Assembly (NCBI GenBank): GCA_947623305.1 | Contig: CANQGQ010000010.1 | Span: 54,687 to 118,686 of the forward strand | Length of the DNA stretch: 64,000 nt | From: an uncultured Alistipes sp. | Lineage (GTDB): Bacteria > Bacteroidota > Bacteroidia > Bacteroidales > Rikenellaceae | Direction: 5' to 3' | Shown here: piece by piece, positions 58,395 through 64,000 of the stretch | Layout of the letters: each line of letters begins with the position of its first letter | Numbering within the stretch: position 1 is the stretch's first letter | Program-made: the position numbers and the translations under genes | The notes under the pieces: generated by a model | Database searches by the model: none | Told to the model about the DNA's origin: nothing | Seen by the model: the letters and a program-made list of their open reading frames with translations, nothing else

Positions 58395-59492
58395 TTACAG
58401 CGATTCCAAATTGGAAATCGTCAAATCATAGCGTGGGGAACTGGCATCTATGGAAACATCATACTCCAATAAATTCATTTGTTGGGCAATAGCACGAAGA
58501 AAATCCTTGTATCTCTTTTCCATATTGGGCCCATAATATATTGCTTTCAAGCATTTATGATCAGGAATTGTTGCGAAATCACTGTCTTGCTGATTAGGAC
58601 AACGAGTAATCATGCGCCACTCTTTTTCATGCCCATACTCCACCTCATTTTTATATAGATATGCCTTATACCAATATAATTGGTCTATGGGCAACATACA
58701 ATCACTCACTCCCCAATTTCTCAAAATATCACTACATATAATATTCATTACATTGAATGTAGCATCATATCGTTCATTAGAATATACTATTGGCAACAGA
58801 TTGCTGAAATTTTTATATACTTCGTTACATTCAGATACCTTCGGGCAATTTAGGCAGCCTTTAAAATGAAAATCTCTAAAATCATACTCAAGAGCAAAAC
58901 CCTTGTACCCGTCAGCATAGGTATCCCACATATACAAAGATTGGACATCCTCTGTAAAGCAAGCAATCTTTGTGAATCTATCCTTCCTGATATAATCGAT
59001 ATGAGAATCAATATTGTCTATAATCTGAGATAACATCTGTTTTGCACTTTCATAGAATTTTTGTTTGTTTTCTTCCGCGGAATCTTTTAGGCCATCTTCA
59101 AGCATTTGTGCGACTCTCTCTTTCCCCAAGAAAGTTTCGAAAACAGGAATCATCGATCCATCCTCAATGCCTGCCCATATATTTTTCATTATATCAGAGT
59201 TGATAAGATCCGTTACTCCGTCTTTGATTTTTTCCTTATTGACATATATCAATGAATCATATTTATCCCTAAAGGAGTAGGCTGTACACAATGATATAGT
59301 CCTGCTTTGTAAAGAAATAAGACTGTCCGTATTACAGGTTCGAAATCTAAATAACTTTTGAGGAATGTTCTTAAATAAAAGTTTATTTATGATATTCCAT
59401 TTCGAACACACTTCATCGGAGGAAGCATCACTTGAAATAGATGTTTCTGATAATAACTTAGCAAAACGAGTTTTAAAGTCCGCATTATTCAT
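58395..59492 (-). CDS. DUF2971 domain-containing protein
   Basis: 365 residues from MNNADFKTRFAKLLSE at 59492; the longer ORF start (59612) overlaps the next gene. DUF2971 pattern: KLFRFRTCNTDSLISLQSRTISLCTAYSFRDKYDSL, then FTKIACFTEDVQSLYMWDTYADGYKGFALEYDF and HEKEWRMI. Function unknown; found often in defence islands and beside restriction genes. Seventeen bases downstream of the AAA/DUF4143 gene. Confidence 0.82.
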   Translation of the reverse strand: MNNADFKTRFAKLLSETSISSDASSDEVCSKWNIINKLLFKNIPQKLFRFRTCNTDSLISLQSRTISLCTAYSFRDKYDSLIYVNKEKIKDGVTDLINSDIMKNIWAGIEDGSMIPVFETFLGKERVAQMLEDGLKDSAEENKQKFYESAKQMLSQIIDNIDSHIDYIRKDRFTKIACFTEDVQSLYMWDTYADGYKGFALEYDFRDFHFKGCLNCPKVSECNEVYKNFSNLLPIVYSNERYDATFNVMNIICSDILRNWGVSDCMLPIDQLYWYKAYLYKNEVEYGHEKEWRMITRCPNQQDSDFATIPDHKCLKAIYYGPNMEKRYKDFLRAIAQQMNLLEYDVSIDASSPRYDLTISNLESL

Positions 59493-59509
59493 ATATCCAC
59501 ATTTTATGA

Positions 59510-60640
59510 TTATATAAACTCCAAATAATTCTCCCTGTTCACCACATGAAACTCGGCATGGGGATAGGCTTCCTGGAAGACTTTCGGGGCGGCAGGCATC
59601 TTGTTTCCCCATTTGAATTCCAATGCGGTCAGGCTGTCGGCACTCTCTTCAATCAAGTCGATTTCCTGCTTGTCATAGGTGCGCCAGAAATAGAACTCCT
59701 TGTGCAAGCCCTCGTTGAAGTTTGCTTTGCGACGCTCACCGATGATGTAGTTCTCCCACAGAGTTCCGACATCCTGCCGAATAGCCAGCGGTGAGAAAGC
59801 GCCGATAATGGCATTGCGAATGCCGTTATCGTAGAAATACCATTTCCCGGCTTTCGTAACCTCCTTGCGCAGGTTGCGCGAATAAGCCCCCAGCCGGTAG
59901 ATGACGAAGACTTTTTCCAAGAGGTCGAGGTACTTCTCGACAGTCGTCTTGCTCATACCGAGTTGTTTGCCCAACTCCTCGTAAGAGACCTCGCTACCTA
60001 ACTGAAAGGCAATCAACCGCAACAGGTCGCGCATCTTGCTCGAGTTTTTCAGTCCGTCAATCGCCAGAATGTCTTTCAACAAATACGCCCCAACAATATC
60101 GCGTAGATAGTCGGTCTTGCGCTCGTAATTGTCCATCATCACCACTTCCGGATAGGAGCCGTAAATCAAGCGGGCTTCGAGGTTCTGACGAGTTTCGAGT
60201 GCAGTTTCCGTCTGTGCGATTTCCCGCTGCGAGAACGGCGTCAGCAGGACTTGCGTACTGCGACCCACCAACGGTTCGCCGGTCTTGTTCAGCAGGTCGA
60301 ACGACGATGCTCCGCTGGCCAAGACGCTTATGCCCGGTATCTCATCGACGATCAGTTTCAAGATACTGCCGATCTGCGGAATGTTCTGTGCTTCGTCGAT
60401 AGCCAGCAGGTCGATACCCTCCAATAAATGCCTATAATTGGCGACGGAGCGGTTTTCCAGCAAAGCCAACGTATCGTAATCCTCGCCGTTGAGCATCATC
60501 GTCCGGCCAGGATAACTACCCACGATTTTGCGCATCATCACGGTTTTACCCACGCGGCGGGCACCGAAAATCAATACAGCCTTGTTGGGTTCAATCCGTA
60601 CTGTAATCTTCTCTTGGAGTATTCTGTTTATCATTTCCAT
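59510..60640 (-). CDS. AAA_14 ATPase with C-terminal DUF4143
   Basis: 376 residues. Walker A GARRVGKTVMMRK, Walker B DLLAIDEAQNIPQ, ASGASSFDLL (sensor), then DUF4143 with winged-helix part (SYEELGKQLGMSKTTVEKYLDLLEKVFVIYRLGAYSRNLRKEV), KWYFYDNGIRNAII and nuclease-like EFYFWRTYDKQEIDLIE...EFKWGN. Family common in Bacteroidetes, many copies per genome, function unsettled. A -7 box TATATTTG is at 60657-60664. Confidence 0.88.
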   Translation of the reverse strand: MEMINRILQEKITVRIEPNKAVLIFGARRVGKTVMMRKIVGSYPGRTMMLNGEDYDTLALLENRSVANYRHLLEGIDLLAIDEAQNIPQIGSILKLIVDEIPGISVLASGASSFDLLNKTGEPLVGRSTQVLLTPFSQREIAQTETALETRQNLEARLIYGSYPEVVMMDNYERKTDYLRDIVGAYLLKDILAIDGLKNSSKMRDLLRLIAFQLGSEVSYEELGKQLGMSKTTVEKYLDLLEKVFVIYRLGAYSRNLRKEVTKAGKWYFYDNGIRNAIIGAFSPLAIRQDVGTLWENYIIGERRKANFNEGLHKEFYFWRTYDKQEIDLIEESADSLTALEFKWGNKMPAAPKVFQEAYPHAEFHVVNRENYLEFI

Positions 60641-60745
60641 ATCTCAATCCTTTTTGCAAATATAGTAATTATTTTTCACCAATGACGATTTTTTACACAA
60701 AAATCGAACACCACACTGGCGATTTTACCAGAATCGTGCATTATC

Positions 60746-61033
60746 ATGCTTGGTCGGGGCAGCATATATACCGAAGAGTGTGTCGCCGGAGGATATATCG
60801 GTGCCGATATCGGCATACGTGAGGATTTGGCAAACAATCTGCCCGATACATTCAAAGCGTTTAATGCGTACTATATTCCGATTTTTCTCGCAGCGCATCC
60901 CGACAAAAGGAAAGTCGGTGCCAGTTTGGCTTGCGAAATGTTGTGAACTATCTGCCGGGGATTGGAGATAAACGATGTCGTCATATCGCCTGACGACAAC
61001 GGCGAATACAGAGTTTTACGCATCATTCCTTGA
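60746..61033 (+). pseudogene. N-terminal remnant of a restriction-associated (Mrr-like) protein
   Basis: LGRGSIYTEECVAGGYIGADIGIREDLANNLPDTFKAFNAYYIPIFLAAHPDKRKVGASLACEML, TGA at 60944, then TICRGLEINDVVISPDDNGEYRVLRII and a stop at 61031. This is the EVE-like N-terminal module of a restriction endonuclease family seen in Bacteroidetes; the nuclease domain is absent. Relatives have Trp at the TGA position. It explains the 423-base gap between the AAA gene and fic. Confidence 0.65.
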
Positions 61034-61063
61034 GAACCTAAATCCGGTTCATCCAATAACTCT

Positions 61064-62143
61064 TTACTGTGTTACAAACACTCGCCAACTTCCCTCTTTC
61101 TCTCCGCGATCTACATACTTTTTGGAAATCAGTTGATCCAACAGTTTCTGCATAGCTGTTACACTGATGCCGGTTTCCTCTTTCATGTCTGCAAGCGTCA
61201 ATATCGGTTGCGTTTGCATGGCGTTCAGTATCTTCGTATAATTGGGTGTTCGGAATGCAATCCGCTCTCCGTCATACCACCACACATTTTCATTCTTCTC
61301 GCTCACAAACAGCACATCGTTGTAGACTTCAGTAGCCACCAAATCATTGAAATACTTCAAGAAAGGACGAATATCCTTAATATCGGCATGGGCTCCATCA
61401 CTTGGGACTGGACCTACTGCGATGTCGGCTTGATGCAAAGCCTCCAAATACGCGTCTTTTTTACGGCTGCGGACAACAATCATCGGATATCCGTGGCGAT
61501 TTAGGATGTAATTCACCATCAATCGGGCAATGCGACCGTTGCCATCCTCGAAAGGATGAATACGTATATAGCGGTAATGAAACAGCGCAGCCAATTCCAC
61601 CGGAGAGAGTTTCCCTTCTTGCTCAGCTGCATTATACCAATCCACCAAATCCCCCATCAGTCCGGGAGTCTCCTCCGGGGAGGCATACTCGCATCGGTCT
61701 CCATATCGTGTGATAACACTGTTGGGGCGTGTCTTGTATTGTCCCGCGTGTATCACGTAACTCGTTTGCATCCCACCCGGGAAATTACGATATACAGTGT
61801 AATCCTCTCGCAATATGGTCTTGTGTAACGTTCGAATAAAGTTCTGCGTCAATGGCATCCCTTTCACCATTGCATCCTCGGTCATCATTCGCAAGCCGAC
61901 ATTGCTCGCAGTCATCTCCTGTACGTCACGCACGTCAGCCTCACCAATCACTTTACCGAAAAGCAGCAAGATTTCCGTCTGCCCGTAAGTCAATGTGTTC
62001 CCCTCAATATGGTTACTATTATAGTTAAAGTCCACCGTAAATCGGCGACTAAGCCTTTCCCTGTTCTTCTCCGACAGAGGCTGCAACTCCTGCCATGCTG
62101 TCAACGCCTTCTTTATATTCAGATACTTCATATCGGTATTCAT
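61064..62143 (-). CDS. Fic family protein (AMPylase-type)
   Basis: 359 residues. Core HPFEDGNGRIARLMVNYIL is the complete Fic motif HPFxxGNGRxxR. The N-terminal inhibitory helix SNHIEGNTLT (SxxxEG) marks an autoinhibited class II Fic. C-terminal winged helix (LADMKEETGISVTAMQKLLDQLISKKYVDRG). Transfers AMP or another NMP to target hydroxyls. ATG at 62131 is an alternative start. A -7 box TATATTTG is at 62161-62168. Confidence 0.93.
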   Translation of the reverse strand: MNTDMKYLNIKKALTAWQELQPLSEKNRERLSRRFTVDFNYNSNHIEGNTLTYGQTEILLLFGKVIGEADVRDVQEMTASNVGLRMMTEDAMVKGMPLTQNFIRTLHKTILREDYTVYRNFPGGMQTSYVIHAGQYKTRPNSVITRYGDRCEYASPEETPGLMGDLVDWYNAAEQEGKLSPVELAALFHYRYIRIHPFEDGNGRIARLMVNYILNRHGYPMIVVRSRKKDAYLEALHQADIAVGPVPSDGAHADIKDIRPFLKYFNDLVATEVYNDVLFVSEKNENVWWYDGERIAFRTPNYTKILNAMQTQPILTLADMKEETGISVTAMQKLLDQLISKKYVDRGEKEGSWRVFVTQ

Positions 62144-62180
62144 TTTTTCAAAAAAATATGCAAATATACAGAAAAACGCT

Positions 62181-62212
62181 CAAAAAAGGTTGTACTCCTA
62201 CAACCTTTTTTG
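62181..62212. repeat. Perfect 14-bp inverted repeat upstream of fic
   Basis: CAAAAAAGGTTGTA-CTCC-TACAACCTTTTTTG. A T-run follows in both directions, so it could be a bidirectional terminator, or an operator just behind the fic -7 box. Confidence 0.6.
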
Positions 62213-62388
62213 AATCATTTCTCAAAAAATATAATTCCAACGTTGCCGACTTCATAAAATGACGTTTTCTAATTGCTGCATTATTATAACATAAATATCC
62301 CACTTATTCGTAATAGCTGAAAGTGGGCTATTGTGGTCATATTTACAGCATAATGGCTTATAATACAACCTTTATGGTGCAAAATTCA

Positions 62389-62433
62389 GATGCGGGCAAT
62401 ACCGCAACAAATTGTCGCAATATCGCCCGCATC
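62389..62433. repeat. Stem-loop in the fic-abiE gap
   Basis: GATGCGGGC and GCCCGCATC (9 bp) enclose 27 bases with an inner imperfect CGCAACAAATTGTCGC repeat. The remaining bases 62213-62541 show no ORF of interest. Confidence 0.5.
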
Positions 62434-62541
62434 ATAATCTGATTCAGGGATTTGTATTATATCAGGCAGATTATCACAGAAATTTGCTCTCTTGAATGGT
62501 AGGCCCCATAGGCGTAATCCGGAACAGAAAATAATGTAAAA

Positions 62542-62574
62542 CTTGATTTTCTATTCAAATATTTACTATCTTTG
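62542..62574 (+). promoter_or_regulatory. Promoter of the abiE pair
   Basis: CTTG (62542-62545), 21 bases, TATCTTTG (62567-62574), only five bases before the ATG. Confidence 0.6.
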
Positions 62575-62579
62575 CTGCC

Positions 62580-63206
62580 ATGAAGAATATATTGCATACT
62601 TTGGGTAATACACCTGTCACTACGGCAGCCATCGCTTCGTTGTATCCTGAGATTTCAGGAGCAAACCAGAAAGTGTCGGCATTGGAAAATTCCGGAGACA
62701 TCATCAGACTGAAACGCGGGCTTTATGTCGTAAACCCTGACATTTCCGGCAGAAGAATATCTACAGAACTCATTGCAAACCATTTGTATGCTCCTTCTTA
62801 CGTGTCGCAACTCAGCGCTTTGCGTTGGTACGGCCTTATTCCTGAAAGAGTTGCAACGACTCAGAGCATGACGGTGAAACACTCCCGAAAATTTGTCAAT
62901 TCCATCGGGATATTCGAATATACTTGCACCAATCGGGAATACTTTCCCATCGGGTTGCGCCACATAGAAACAGAAGGAACAGGGTTTATCATGGCCAGTC
63001 CGGAAAAGGCTCTGTGTGACCTAATTATCACCACATCCGGAGTAAATCTCCGCTACTGTGAAGAGGCAAGAGCCTATCTGGAAGATAATCTCAGATTTGA
63101 TATGGATGCCTTCGGAACATTTGACCCGTCCATACTCAAACAATGCGCAGAGTACGGGAAAAAAGCCGTATCTATAAAGACAATCATAAAACTTCTTGAA
63201 CAATGA
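62580..63206 (+). CDS. abiEi: AbiEi-type antitoxin (type IV toxin-antitoxin)
   Basis: 208 residues. N-terminal winged helix (LGNTPVTTAAIASLYPEISGANQKVSALENSGDIIRLKRGLYVV), then the AbiEi core with SYVSQLSALRWYGLIPE and IMASPEKALCDLII. In this family the antitoxin represses its own promoter and neutralises AbiEii without stable binding. Overlaps the toxin gene by four bases. The mRNA would be nearly leaderless. Confidence 0.9.
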   Translation: MKNILHTLGNTPVTTAAIASLYPEISGANQKVSALENSGDIIRLKRGLYVVNPDISGRRISTELIANHLYAPSYVSQLSALRWYGLIPERVATTQSMTVKHSRKFVNSIGIFEYTCTNREYFPIGLRHIETEGTGFIMASPEKALCDLIITTSGVNLRYCEEARAYLEDNLRFDMDAFGTFDPSILKQCAEYGKKAVSIKTIIKLLEQ

Positions 63207-64000
63207 ATGCACTTTACGAACGAATGCTTTCGACATACGACCAAAGCACTGATACCGGTCGACGGAATGCAATATATGAAGTAAGCCAGCAATTGGTATT
63301 GGCCGGCCTGTCAAATGGAGGGTTCTTTGACATGGCAGCTTTTTATGGCGGCACCTGCCTGCGGATATTCCATGGGCTGGACCGTTTCAGTGAAGATATG
63401 GATTTTACGCTGTTGAAGGAAGACCGGTCTTTTAACTTTGAACAATATTTTCAGCCCGTTATAGACCAGTTCTCCGTTGTCGGGCGAAAGGTGGAGATTA
63501 AAAAGAAAGACAAGAAGAGTTTTGGGAAGGTTGAATCTGCATTTCTGAAAGACAATACAGATGTTTATGACATTTCTTTTCAGACGGAAAGGTCAATTAA
63601 GGTCAAAATTGAGGTCGACATCGTGCCTCCTATGAAGTTCTCCACAGAACAGAAACTGCTTCTTCAACCGATGTCCTTTATGACACGTTGTGTCTCACTT
63701 CCGGATTTGTTTGCGGGAAAAATGCACGCCCTTGTATTCAGAACATGGAAGTCGCGCGTAAAAGGGCGTGATTGGTATGACTTTGAGTGGTATGTAAGAA
63801 ATGGCATTGAACTTAATTTCCGACATCTTCAGGAAAGAATACGCCAGTTTAATAACCGAGAGATGACCCTGAACGAGTTCATTGGTGAATTAAACAACCG
63901 TCTTGCCGCAACTGACATCAATCAGGTGAAAGCGGATGTACTGCCGTTTCTCAACAATCCACGGGACTTGGAGATATGGTCCAACGACTATTTTCTACAG
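63203..64000 (+). CDS. abiEii: AbiEii/AbiGii nucleotidyltransferase toxin, partial at the right edge
   Basis: 266 codons to the window edge without a stop; not in the ORF track. Starts MNALYERMLSTYDQS at the ATGA overlap. Nucleotidyltransferase motifs: FYGGTCLRIFHGLDRFSEDMDFTLL (GGTxLR and SEDMD), VKIEVDIVPP, and FAGKMHALVFRTWKSRVKGRDWYDFEW. DUF1814 family; blocks growth by modifying tRNA in characterised relatives and gives abortive infection against phage. Confidence 0.92.
   Translation, partial: MNALYERMLSTYDQSTDTGRRNAIYEVSQQLVLAGLSNGGFFDMAAFYGGTCLRIFHGLDRFSEDMDFTLLKEDRSFNFEQYFQPVIDQFSVVGRKVEIKKKDKKSFGKVESAFLKDNTDVYDISFQTERSIKVKIEVDIVPPMKFSTEQKLLLQPMSFMTRCVSLPDLFAGKMHALVFRTWKSRVKGRDWYDFEWYVRNGIELNFRHLQERIRQFNNREMTLNEFIGELNNRLAATDINQVKADVLPFLNNPRDLEIWSNDYFLQ

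Overview
The window looks like a chromosome segment of a GC-rich member of the Bacteroidales, most like Alistipes/Rikenellaceae. Three things point there: core genes of that order (fused DAHP synthase/chorismate mutase, Bacteroidetes-type trigger factor, DUF3467 protein), GC-rich coding sequence, and the Bacteroidetes promoter signature TTTG-N20-TAnnTTTG in front of many genes. No database search was possible, so the genus is an inference.

Bases 1 to about 39,500 are ordinary core chromosome with intact genes: ispH-cmk-LysE exporter; a patatin-type outer-membrane phospholipase with a small partner; gapA; a PepSY-like protein; ferritin; comEC; a PLP aminotransferase; transketolase; tig-clpP-clpX (protein quality control); a GH3 beta-glycosidase; DAHP synthase/chorismate mutase; the elongasome operon mreB-mreC-mreD-mrdA-rodA followed by a calcium-type P-ATPase; Hsp20; rarA; a phosphodiesterase; a ClpA/ClpC-type unfoldase; a MATE exporter; pgi; gpsA; and an HxlR regulator. 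Four intergenic sites carry members of a 74-bp repeat family. Each unit ends in a promoter-like pair of boxes and contains a hairpin with compensatory base changes. One copy drives a candidate structured RNA of about 180 nt downstream of tkt.

At 39,494 lies tRNA-Ser(UGA), preceded by 2.3 copies of a 69-bp tandem repeat and followed by an integrated accessory region that runs to the right edge. The region starts with an integrase remnant, then a frameshifted HTH gene, an intact tyrosine recombinase with an 11-bp-phased iteron-like array behind it, a DUF3990/DUF3791 toxin-antitoxin pair, replication-type genes (HTH, replication-organizer-like, DnaC-like ATPase), and a mobilization set (MobC, relaxase, coiled-coil membrane protein). 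This is the layout of an integrative mobilizable element of the NBU kind.

Cargo follows in much more AT-rich DNA: an XRE regulator, HNH nuclease, small methyltransferase and FRG-domain protein (all intact); then a four-gene PLD-helicase / small protein / Rad50-like ATPase / unknown operon that is truncated, frameshifted and nonsense-mutated; an SDR oxidoreductase; DUF2971; an AAA/DUF4143 ATPase; a remnant of a restriction-type protein; a Fic enzyme; and the AbiE toxin-antitoxin pair. Disabling mutations are confined to this accessory region, which suggests real decay of part of a defence island.
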